Positions 1 to 11,800 of a stretch of 64,000 nt of DNA are shown piece after piece (position 1 is the first letter of the stretch; every line of letters begins with the position of its first letter). The stretch comes from Diospyros lotus. Taxonomy: Eukaryota; Streptophyta; Magnoliopsida; Ericales; Ebenaceae. Both the position numbers and the translations under genes were made by a program. A model generated the notes under the pieces. The model was not told the DNA's origin. It saw only the letters and a list, made by a program, of their open reading frames with translations, and did not search any database. The stretch is from contig NC_068352.1 of the NCBI RefSeq assembly GCF_014633365.1, positions 29,855,310 to 29,919,309 of the forward strand, in the 5' to 3' direction.

Positions 1-2400
1 ATGCGACACGTGCTCCACTGACGGACGATGCTTTTCATATTCATCTCTTCCTAAGTCAAACTCTCATCTTATTGGTCCCAGGTTAGTCCTCATGGAACTA
101 CGCTGCACTCCTCCACACTCAAACCCTTCTTTTTTTTTTGTCTTCACCCTCGCATATGCCTTGAGCTTTTTACATTCTTTTTTGCGTTAAAATTCCATTA
201 AAAAGTTTTAAATGTTTGATCATAAAGTTATAAATACTTTTTTAAATAAAAACCTTATTTTCAAAATTTTACGAGTCATGTGATAATATTAATACTCTTA
301 GAATTACCGTTTTTATGCGGTTTCTCACCGTTCGTGTCTTAAATTTTGACAGAATAAGTAAATTACAGACATAGACTTTATTTTGCTTAGAGTATGGAAT
401 CAAATTCACGACTTATTGGTACAAATCTCAATTTATCGTGGTTCAACCACTTGACTTGTGCGTTGAACCGATAATATTAATACTCTTGAAATATGTTCTA
501 TTTGCTTGTACCTCGTGTTTAATATCAAATAATTTTTTATAAGAATTTTAATATTGTAATTGTTATTATGTTAGGAATGTTGTGGGTGGATGAATTTTAA
601 ATAAATTTTAATTTTAAATTGAGATTATTTTCATATAAATGAATTCAAATTTATATCTCTATTTTCATACCTATTTTAATTTTAAATTGAGATTATTTAA
701 AATTTCTTTAAATAAATAAAAATGTTTGGCTCGTATTTTTTTACGAATAAATCATTAAGTGGACAAGGGGGGCCCAAGACAAGGACCTGTTTGGATTGGT
801 TAGCTAAATTTAATTAAACATTGCTCACTCATTTGGGCTACTGATGCGGCCACCGCCCGCTTTGTGGCGCTTGTTCTGCCCCCTCCCGCCATTATTAAGC
901 CAACAAATTGTTGTCCCTAACTTGTGTAATTATTTACCAACTTCGATTTGATTCCTATATTAAATCTAATCAAGCTCATTAAGATTGTTTTAAAAATTAG
1001 AGAATATTATACCGGCAAATAAATTTGATGATTCATTTTAATAAGTTAATATATTATTAGCAAATAAATTTTAATATATTTGTTATTAGTTTTAAGTAAA
1101 TTATTATAAATTTATATATGATATATGCCATGGGTTAAAGCCAACTAACAAAGAACCAAACCCACAATTGTGAAGACTCAAAAAGATTGTCGCATGCTCT
1201 TCCGTGGAATAGTCTCGAGAGAAAAAGAGGTTTGAAAGAGTAAGAAGTCTCTTATAAACTCTCTCGTGGAGTTATCCTAGAAAAGACAGGCAAACAACAA
1301 ATTTTGAGGGTTGAAAATTTTTTTGAGAATCTCGTAGATGATAGGCCTTATTTGGTAGAAGTTTTAATCTTAGTCGATCTTGAAATACCAAAAATATTTA
1401 TTATTAACTTCCAAGCTTCTTTATAAATAGAAAAGCTCTCATTTCTCAAAAATAAGTCACATTTATCCCCCAAAACAACTCTACTATATCTTTTCAAAAC
1501 AATAATTAACTTAAACATCAAAATATTTGTGTAAAAAATACTTTGAGCCCCTTCATTTTTTTTATTGCAAAGTCTAAATAGCTTAGAAATAATTTCTCAA
1601 CAAACAAATATAGTGTTGTGTTCAAGCAACAATAGTATAGAATTATTATCAATTTGTGTATACGATGTTAATTTATGAGTTATTTATTAAATTTATTTGT
1701 GGATATACATTTTTCTTTATAATTTTAAACACGAAACTTATAATTTTATACAAGATTTACTGTAAGTTATTCTATTGTTTTGTTTTATTTGTTAAAAAGT
1801 AAAAGATAGAAAAGTACAAACAATGATTGTAACGATTATTTTGGGGTGTAATTGTAAGAATCATATATTTTGAAATAAATAAATTAAATTTAAAAATATT
1901 ATATTATATATATATATGTGCTCCATTCTTTTTTTTTTATTCTCACAATACATGAACTAATCCTTCGATATTAAAATAAATTAATATTTTTTAAATTAAA
2001 TCAAAATAGATATATTTGATAAAAAAACATTCAAATAAAAACAGACTCTTTTTTGAATATAATTATAAGAGTTCGTGTTAATTAAATTATAACCCTTAAA
2101 TTAAGAATAAAGAGTAAGAATTAGGATTTAATTAACATGATATCACATGTTACTAAGAATAAGAGATGAATCGAATTATTCACTCTTATATTAAAAATCA
2201 CAATTTTTAATATAAGAGTGATTTGATAAGAAATTAAATTATTAAAAGACAAAAATATTTTTTAATAATAATAAAACGATGTCGTGGGATGAGAGGAAAA
2301 GTGATAGGAAGAGTTTTGAAGGGTCTTAGAAGCTCCTTCGATATTGACGCGTGGAAGCGCGTGGCGAGGAGCGTGTGAAGTGCGCTGGGGGGACAGAAAA
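1..2400. other. AT-rich intergenic region upstream of the SAM-domain gene
   Basis: No convincing gene is visible. The stretch is AT-rich, with short (TA)n runs near 1900-1917 and an inverted repeat at 2181-2220, listed separately. Base composition becomes more GC-rich from about 2340, which fits the start of the promoter and leader of the SAM-domain gene. The open frames around 2234-2720 lie in CT-rich leader sequence and look like no known protein. Confidence 0.6.
2181..2220. repeat. Perfect 18-bp inverted repeat (hairpin)
   Basis: The arm CACTCTTATATTAAAAAT at 2181-2198 is followed by a 4-base spacer (2199-2202) and its exact reverse complement at 2203-2220. It lies about 200 bp upstream of the probable leader of the SAM-domain gene. 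It could be the core of a small MITE or a chance AT-rich palindrome. No target-site duplication was recognised. Confidence 0.85.
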
Positions 2401-2473
2401 GCACAGGTGTCACCAAGCAGCAGCAGCGGCAACAACTAAACCCATCATTTCCATTGCTAACCAAAAGCGAAGC

Positions 2474-2550
2474 CTCTCTCTCTCTCTCTGGTTCAAAGCA
2501 CCCACACGCTTCCGACAAACTAAACCCTCTCTCTCTCTCTCTCTCTCTCT
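2474..2550. repeat. (CT)n microsatellites in the SAM-gene leader
   Basis: There are two CT-dinucleotide runs, at about 2474-2489 and 2527-2550, within 350 bp upstream of the start codon. CT-rich tracts are common in plant core promoters and 5' leaders, so these probably mark the transcribed leader. No clear TATA box was seen. Confidence 0.8.
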
Positions 2551-2804
2551 TTCTTGTGATCATCAAATGTAGGAGTGAGTCAGTCGCCGCCAATTTCAGC
2601 TCCTCGTGCACGGTAAATCAGCCGATATTCGTATGTATATGCTTAATTATGTATGTGCGTGCGTTACTCTGCGTGTTTTCTCTGATATTTGCTCGATTCT
2701 CTGATCCGGAGATGGTTTAGCGGTGTGGTTCTGAATCTAATTCGATCTAACGGGGAGTTAGTTCGGTGGCAGGGTTAGGTTTTTCTGTGTGTTTGATTTG
2801 GGAG

Positions 2805-5800
2805 ATGAGCAAAGGACGGACGCCGGAGCCTCTTGATTTCTTCATTTGGACCGTCGAGGTACGTATAGTATGTGATTGATGTATTCGGTTCCGATCTTAA
2901 TCTGCGTGGTGGATCTTGTTGGCGCTTGTTTGGTTTTGTGATTTGAGTTCGGTATTTGTTGGTAATGATTGATTGAATTGTCCAATGTTTGGTGGTTGAG
3001 AAAATGCAGGAAGAAGATGGAGTTTTAAGGTTTTCCTTTATAATTATTTTCTTCTTCTTCGTCTTTATAATTATTTTCTGATTATTGAATTAGATTGGGC
3101 CTGCTTTTGGTGTGGTTATGTTTGTCTCTTTTAGAGGTACAAGTAAGCGAATTGATCATCTGTGTCATGTTAGGGCTGAAGCAATTGCATCTTTTTTACT
3201 GGGCAATTTGATTATATCGTATTTCCTTTATATTCTGTCGGGGACTTTCATATTTCACTGTTGTTAAAGTATGATTAGTTTCTCGTGATGGTCATGCAAT
3301 TTTCAGTTTTCACTCATTTGAATATCATATCATTGATTGGAAGTTATTTACTCATGTTCATTTATGTTTTCCCCATAGGCTGGGAAGCCTGGGATATTTT
3401 AACGTGCTGTTGCCTTGTCTTAGGTGGTTAAGTCCTGGCAATTGCATTTAAAGTTAGCCTTTTGCCCAAGCCATTGAATATCATTTATCGATGAAGATTG
3501 TTGGCATCTCTTCTCACTCTTTATCTATCCCTTGTTTGTTCTTTTACAATTTTCAAATAATAATACCACTCATGTACAGGAGGCAGTTAAATTGTATCCT
3601 CTATGCATAATTTCTCAATCGTCTCTTCAAAATGAAAGTATATATGTATGGACAGCTCTAAACCACCCGAGGACTAACAATTTATAATAAAGGCAATGTA
3701 CTTTGCAATCTAAATAGTGGTTCCTTGCATGCTCAGCAAGTCCCGCACTCAGTTAACCTATAATACTTCACCTAACTGTAAACAGTCAACCCCTTTTTCT
3801 TTTGCTTGCCAACAGGAGCTGACCTTCTTTCTTCCCCTACCTCATAATGGGAAAGCTTCCTAAATTCTTGCAGATAGATTATGTCCCATTTCAAGTCCCT
3901 AAACCATGAGAAATCGCCATCTGAAAGCTGGCCAATGAATCTCCCACGAGCTCCATATTTTGCCATCACCTCTCTTTCCGGAACTTTTTCCCCTGTCACA
4001 CTCTTTTATCTCTGAATTTTTTGGCTGATGAATGTATCAGATGCTATATTTCGCACTCTTTATCTCTATAGCTTGGTCCAGGATTTCTAACTTCAAGTCC
4101 CTTTACCATTCTGCCTCAATGGATAAGTGATAACGCTATTGTGATACTTCTCATCTTCCAACCTGGTTAAAAGGATGTGTCTCTCTATAACTTGTCCTAC
4201 TGTCTAGTGTCACATTCCAAGGGTAGTATTTGTAATTTTGGTTTTCTGTTTTTAAATTTCTATTTCTGTTAGGGCTATTTGTCTTGTAGCTAGAGGTTGT
4301 TTAGATATTTTCCCCTCTTGTCTCTTTCCCTTTTGTCCTGTAGCTAAGGCAGTTACAATGCCTTATCTTGTAGCTAAGGAGGTTGCAGCTGTGAGCTTAT
4401 ATATTGAAGCCACAGCCTATGTTGGAGGATATGAATGCACTCAATGACTATTCTATAATTCCCTCTTTATCTTCTTCTTCTCTCTGTGATCTCCTTTCTC
4501 CCTTATTCCCATCTTCTTGCTGCTGTTCTCTCTTAATATATCTGTCTCTCTCTCGGTTATCTTCTCTCCCTTATCTCATCTGCTGTTTCTCTCCTTCCCA
4601 TCTGGTCTCTTCCCCAAATTCTTCTCTTAAACTTCCAAATCCCTTTTCACACCCTAGCTCAACCCTAAGGGTGTGACATCTAGCTACCACAATCAGATTA
4701 AGAACGAGGACACGAAATAAGTGGGGAAACTTCACAATATGCTCCTAATCAAATTCAACCTGCCTGCTTAAACAAATATTTCTTTTTCCAAGTCATAAAT
4801 CACACCCATAGAATCCCTTTATGACGGTGACTTAAGCATGCTTATTATGAATGACGGATCCAACCGATGTCCCATGCAACCTGAAGGTAAATGTTCCACA
4901 TTACATGCCAGATTGGAGCTAACTACTGAAGATTGAACATATTCCCACCAGAATTAAGGTTGACTCACTAAACTCACTCATAGACCAAGGATTGCTTAGG
5001 ACATAGATGAAAAATCCCATATATTGCTCAATTGATGAGCCATCAAGTGGGGCATCTTCTAGCATATCTTGTTTACTGCCTGACTCATATTTAGGAAAAA
5101 TGGCCTTGTTGGCCACTGCTGCTTGATGACAAATGCATCATCAATAAAAGAGTCCTTGTGTTAATTGGAAAGGCAGGTGTTGTTCTTGCTTGTGAACTTA
5201 TCTAGTACAGAGGTTATGGAAGTGAAGGTCTTATTCCTCACGTTTGCCATTGTCTCGAGAATTCACTCTTTCAACACTAATATACTTTTTAGTCTGACAT
5301 GCCCCTGTCCCTGTCTCCAAGTGTGTGATCCACCAAATCACCAAGTGACTTTTTCCACTGGAGTCCCATCTCTTAAAGTCCTATTAGACTTCTGATCCAT
5401 CCTGTTTTGCCAATTGAAGAAAGCCAATTATGGTCTCGAACAAGTGCCCAACATCCTACTTAACGTTTTCATTAGTGGTGTTCATTGTAAAAGAAAGCAT
5501 CTCCCTCTTTCAACACCAATTGTGATTACATATTTATTATTTAAACATTCCACTTTTATTTGGTCCTTAGGGCAGTATGGGCCATTTTGGAATATTTTCC
5601 ATGTGTTAAGTTGTTGAGCCAAACTTGCAAAAGAAAATGGGATCTCCCCTTTAAACAACAAATATGAAGTGCATATCTTGTTGAAGAAAGAAAGACAAAT
5701 GTCATATTCCCATGCATAGTGAGGGTTCCCTTAATTAGTCAGAATCATTTACTAGGGATTTAGTTAAAATGATTGGATAATGTGTTGTTTTGCTTCCTTT

Positions 5801-8800
5801 GGAAATCAAATATTAATGTCTTATAAGGCAATGGTGTCACAACCTGGGGTTGGGCTAAGGTTTAGAAAGGAAATTGAGAAGAATTGGGGAGAGAGAGAGC
5901 AGAATTGGAGGGAGAGACTGAGTAGAAACAAAGAGAATAGAGGGAAAACAAGGGACATCAAGAGAAAGAAATGTAAGGAGAGAAGTCTGAATTCAATATT
6001 TCATTTCATCAAATCATTCTCTACATACTTATAGCCTATTTATAGGCTGTCTATCTAAAAGCAGATTTTAGAAACAGCACCCATGTGCTATCAACAGAAT
6101 TAAAAATATCTCCACACAAACAATTGTAGCTCAATTACATTATTGCCCCCTCTATTGCACTTGGGAACGTGACAATTTGCTCCTCCTTGAAAAGTTTCTT
6201 GTCCTCAAGAAACTTATTATCATTGAGCCGTCGTTATTCATCCAATCCCAGCTTTCTCTATCTGTTTTATTCTTTTTTCTTTCTTTCTCCTTCTAGGCTT
6301 TTTCCTCTTTTCTTTTACGTTCCTATTCTCTTGCTCTTCCTCTGCTAGGTCCAGCACCAGAAACTGGTATGTTCCAGCTGAAATGACAACAAGATTGTCA
6401 TATTGCTCGGGATCAAGCATATTCATAGTAGCAATGAGATATTTTCTTGCTGGAATCGTTATCATCTTGACGCCTGATTTAACCAAAGTCATGGACTCCC
6501 TCTCCAAAGCCAAGAGCAAGGGAGCTATATGTTTTGACCCTTCATTCCCAGGACTAGGCCTCTCAAGGTTCCATTCCTGAATATTAGTCGTAGGTTTGAG
6601 AGATAATTAAGGAATTGGGGAAGATAAATCAAAAGCAATGGGAGGGAATTAGGGAAGAACAGAAACAATGAGAGAGATTAGGGAGAATCAAGAGAAAGAT
6701 AGGGAAATTGAGAGAGAGATTGAAATAAGATTTCATTCAAATATTCTTCTATGTCTTGAATTAGATTGGATCAGCCTCCTGTAGCTAAGGTTTGGCATTA
6801 ATAGGGTTGCCAAATATTCAAATCAGTACAGTTGAAGGCAGTTGTCCTTTAGGTACAAACCACTACAATTACCATACAACTAAAAGGAAATTTATCTATT
6901 ATCTAATTACTATTATGTCATTGGGTCATGACAGCTGATTCTTCATATATTGGACTAGGCACCTGGGCTACTGCAATGGCCTTTCCTTCCTCAGTCAATT
7001 CATTGAATAATTCCTCATTTTTCTCCTGTGACCTCTTAATAAGTACATCTTGATCTATTAGCTCTTTTTCTAGTTTATTGACAATTGTAACCGAATTCAA
7101 CAACAACAACATATCCAGCCTTTATCCCACTATGTGGGGTCAGCTACATGAATTCTAGACTTCCATGTATTTCTGTCTTTTGTCATATCTTCATTTAGAC
7201 CCATACACTTCATATCAAACTTTAATGTCTCTTCCAAAGTCTTTTTGAGTCTGCCTCTACCTCTTTTTTTAACTAATTGTTCCATTTCATCAACTCTCCT
7301 CACATGAGCGTCTCTTGGTCTTCTTCTCACATGATCAAACCATCTTAATCTAGTCTCTCTCATTTTCTCCTCGATTGGCACTACTCCTACCTTATTACGA
7401 ATAACATCATTTCTAATTTTATCTTTTCTTGTATGGCCACATATCCATCTTAGCGTCCTCATCTCCGCTATGCTCGTCTTTTGCTCATGCTGGTATTTAA
7501 CTGCCCAATATTTTGAGCCATACAACAAAACTGGTCTTATAGCTGTCCTATAGAATTTTCCTTTCAGTTTTAATGGGATTTTACCATCACATAACACTCC
7601 CGATGCATTCCTCCATTTTAGCCAGCCTGCCTTAATTCTATACGTGGCATTCTTGTGAATTTCTCCATCTTTTTGAATCACTGATCCCAAATATCAAAAA
7701 TTGTATTTTCTTTGTATGATTTGGTCTTCTAATTTTATTATAACATCCTCCACTCTTGCATTCTTACTAAATTTACATTCCATATATTTTGTTTTCCTTC
7801 TACTTAATTTAAATCCCTTAGATTCTAAATTGTTTCTCCACAACTCAAGCTTAGTGTTCACTCCCTCTTTTGTTTCATCCACCAATACTATGTTATCTGC
7901 AAATAGCATACACCATGGCACCTCTGTCTGAATGTGTTTAGTGAGTTTATCCATTCATTTCAAAAAAATTCTTTCCCAGTGGAGCCTTAATAACATCTCC
8001 GGCAGCTGCCATTGCTTCTTCGTCATCCTAGATTGTCTGCTTCAATTCAGGTCTTTGCTCAGCTACAGTGGAAAAATTCCGAACAAACAACTTGCCTTCT
8101 GGAACTTTTCTTTTTAAGGACTCAGAATGTTCATTGGAAAAACATTCAAATGGAATACTAACTTAGAGTCTTATGTGAAAACAGAATTAATAAGTCATCC
8201 AGCTTATGTTTGAGGTCAACGAGTTGATTGCGACCTTCCTGGATTTCTTTTCTTGTTGCAGCACGTTCTTCCTCGAGTCCTTTTCTGATTGCGGCCCATT
8301 CTTCTCGATAGTAACTCGCCTCCACCTGAATCTGTCCTAAGCCTGGAGGTTTCCTACAGATCACTTGACTCACAGCCGAGGACTGCTCGGAAATTAACCA
8401 CTGAGAAGTGTCGGGAAGCAATGGTCTAGTACCGTCGGGAATTAATAGTCGAGGAGTGTCGGAAATCATCAGTGAACTGAGAGTTGCTGCTCCACCTTCA
8501 AATCTGAGCCGAGAATTGGTCTAAGGAACTTGCCTGGCATGCTTCGCCTTCAACAGTCAAACAAGGATTGCTAGAGTTCTAGCCAAGAATCGGCCTGTAG
8601 GTATGGCCTCTCTGAGTTTCTGCTCACCATTGACTTGACCGCTCAGATTTGCATTGGACTGGGATTGCCTGGCTCTGAACAGCTTTGATCAGATTTGCTG
8701 CTTGCTGTCGATTTGATCACCCAGATTTGCTGCTCGCCGTTGATTTCAGAAACCTGCTGCGCAACTCTGAAACCAAAACTTCTGGAAACAGCTGGCCCGT

Positions 8801-11800
8801 TAGATTTCTGAAAATCACTGATCTGAACAACTTCGATCAGCTTCCAGGAAGTGGCAAGCTTCTGCAATTCGCCTAAGAGAATTTGAGCTTCCGATAACCA
8901 GTGGCTCTGATACCAAATGTCAGACAGAGAGAGAGAGAGAGAGTGTGCAGAAACTGAAAGAACAGAGGGAAAACAGGGGAGATTGAGAGAGAGAAATGTA
9001 AGGAGAGAAGTCTGAATTCACTATTTCATTTCATCATATCATTCTCTACATACTTATAGCTTGTTTATAGGCTGTCCATCTAAAAGAAGATTGTAGAAAC
9101 AACACCCACGTGCTCTCAACAGAATTAAAAATATCTCCTAACAAATAATTGTAGCCCAATTACATTATTGCTCCCTCTATTGCCCTTGGGAATGTGACAA
9201 AAGGTAGTCATTAGGGTTTGAGCAGGCTTGGATTTGTTTGAAGGGCAGATCTTTTCATTTGATAGCCCCCTTACTAAAATTCCGCCATAAGGGCAAGTGA
9301 TGTTGATGCAGAACCAATAAAGAACAAAGAGCAAAAACAAATTCAAAGAACACTCAATTAGAAATCTGAAATCAATATGGAATCAATATCAAAGCTGTCA
9401 CAAAGAGTACATCCAAAAGAGACTATATAGGCTATTAATCCTATAGGAAACCTGAAGTAATTCCCTAATTAGGATTCTAAATAATGTAAACATAATAAAA
9501 GATTAGCTAGGAAAGAAATAAACCTAATATGCTAATTTCTGTTTTTGCACCTGGATTAATATATTCCAAAAATACTTGCTTCCATGCCCTTCGTCAGCAA
9601 GACTTGTTGATTATTGTAGTTTCAAGCACTCAAACTTTGCTATCATGTGTCATGGATATTTTTCCTAGAAATGATGGGTCTTTGGGGGGAAAAAAATGGT
9701 GGGATCCTTGGCTTCTATCTTTGCTTATTCACAGATAAGATGAAATAAAAGATATATGTTCTGAATAGAATATGCGGACATCTATTTGTTGAAATGAGTC
9801 CTGATTTTACCCGACTGAGTTGGCCTTCATGTTCCAGATGTGATCTAGCAGGTCAAACCAATAGAAATAAAACATCAACTTTCTGTATGGTTGCTCTCTC
9901 TCTCCCCCTCCCTCTCCTGTCAAAAGTTTTTAACCACGTCTGGATGAGCAGGCGGAATGGAGAATTGAAAGGTGCCATGGAGTGGGGAATATCCCTTTTC
10001 TCATGTAAGACAACTAAATGGACCTTGAGGTTCTGTTGAGGAACTGAGGGACCTTCTCAAACACAGGACAGGTAATTGAGAAATAGAGCTAGCCTATTTG
10101 TTATGGGGAATCATTGCTCTGGCCGAATAGAGCTTACCTATGGCATCTGGCTTCTCTGGTGCATATTGGCTTAGCTGTGCTTAATAGGCCAGTTTGGCTT
10201 CCTCTCTGGCGGCCACTTTCCAACCCTTACCCCCTGTACAGTCCCACTCCAAGCTATGCCTGCGGAGCAAGATGCATTGTGATTTCCTCTTTTGTGGACA
10301 CACCTTAGTATGACCCCTTTTGAAGCATTGAAAGCACACCATACTACACTTGGGATTGGACTGGGACCTTGACATCAATTTTGATTTGTGGATAAACAGA
10401 AGAGCCTGTTAAAGTTCTTCTGGGTATTGTCTTGCATCTAGAATTTAAGACTTCAAACAAATTATGATCCACAAGATTTGATCTTAGGGCATAGCATCCT
10501 TTAAGTTGGAATAAGAAAGTCTTGTAGTCCCGCTTTTTAAGTACTAGAGTTGCTGTCATTGTGTGTGGATGAGCAGTATTGTCTACACTATGTTGATGTG
10601 AGAAGATGAACTGGTGAGCTGGCTGCTTTTGGTTCTTCATTGAATGGGTAGATGAACTTAGTTCCTTACCTCTGAAACCATACTTCAAAGAATGTCTGCT
10701 ACGTTTCCATTCACTGTTTGAATTATCTTCTCGTTATAGTTTGCCTTATTGGGAAAGGGAGGTATGCTACATACACTGGGGTAAACTATATATTTTGAAG
10801 TTAGCTTTTATCAAATCCTTTCACTGGTGTTATTATAGCAGACTAATTTTGAATAGGATGTATATAGTTTGTGATAACCCTATTATTCTCAAAAATATTG
10901 GTCGAGAGGAAGCTTTTTGAAGGGGATAGAGAACATTGGGTTCTCTTCTTTTTTGGTCTTTGTTTTTGAAACAATAATAACTTGTATTTGATCTAGACGT
11001 ACATTATTGTTTATTGTAAACTTGTTTCGAGTTCATGCCAAACAGAAAAATGCATGAAGATATCAGTTGCAATACTGAAATACATTACAAGCATCCATCT
11101 TCACAAGAAGCATGAAGAAAACCGTGGAGTAGGAGCATTAAAATACCTTCTGTGATTGCGTGTGCCTTATATCTACCACTCTATAATTTCACCTTTTCTC
11201 TTCTACTCCATTCTCTTCTTCTTCTTCTTCTTCTTCTTCTTCTTCCCCTTCCTCTTTTTATTAGTTCTGGTGAAGTTGGATGGCTGGGTATAGTGCTCAT
11301 CCACAGGTTGTCCAATGAGTGATTTAGTCAATATTCTGTAGATCATGAATCTGAAAAGAAGTGACCTGTTTCCTCTGCTTCGTAGAGGTGACTTATGTAG
11401 ATGAATGTTAATGCTGTGGTGTCTGATTTGACTATGGTCATGCAACTGTTGTATAAATACAGCCTGGATGAGAGCTCTCTCCTGAATGACCATAGGTGAT
11501 AACTTTTATTTATTCTATGAAGCATTATTTGGAATCCTTTTCTTAGGTGCAATTTCCATGATTGGGATCTGGACTCTTGAATGACCATTTTCCTACTGCA
11601 TAGGGAGCAGAAATTGGATTTGTTACCCATCTCGAGAAGGCTTGCCCTTCATCTGCTTGGTTTATGGGGCTCTTTGCAAACAAGGTAGGTCTGGCTTCCC
11701 TAGGGAAAGCTCCTTAAAGATCTGGGCTCTGTCATGGGTGATTTTCTTTGTGCCAACTTCCCTTGGACGTATTCCCAACACAGTTTGAGAAGAGTAGGTA

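Larger units (their letters stand above)
5835..9199 (-). mobile_element. Non-autonomous LTR retrotransposon, minus orientation, nested and decayed
   Basis: The 3' LTR is at 5835-6174 and the 5' LTR at 8918-9199. They are clearly homologous, for example through the shared stretch around 'gtaaggagagaagtctgaatt', but the right copy lacks about 58 bp. Next to the 5' LTR is a primer-binding site complementary to initiator tRNA-Met (8902-8915). Next to the 3' LTR is a purine-rich tract (minus strand AAGGAGGAGCAAAT), preceded by residues like LEDKKLFKEEQIVT that recall the C-terminal end of gypsy polyproteins. The flanks AATGG and AAAGG form a target-site duplication with one mismatch. No integrase or intact polyprotein remains. 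An RTE LINE fragment and another LTR-like segment lie inside it. Assignment to gypsy is an inference. Confidence 0.75.

Noticed and set aside
2234..2611. 125-codon minus-strand frame and overlapping plus-strand frames near 2351-2720
   Set aside because: They run through CT/GA microsatellites and the leader of the SAM gene, and have low-complexity products with no known similarity.
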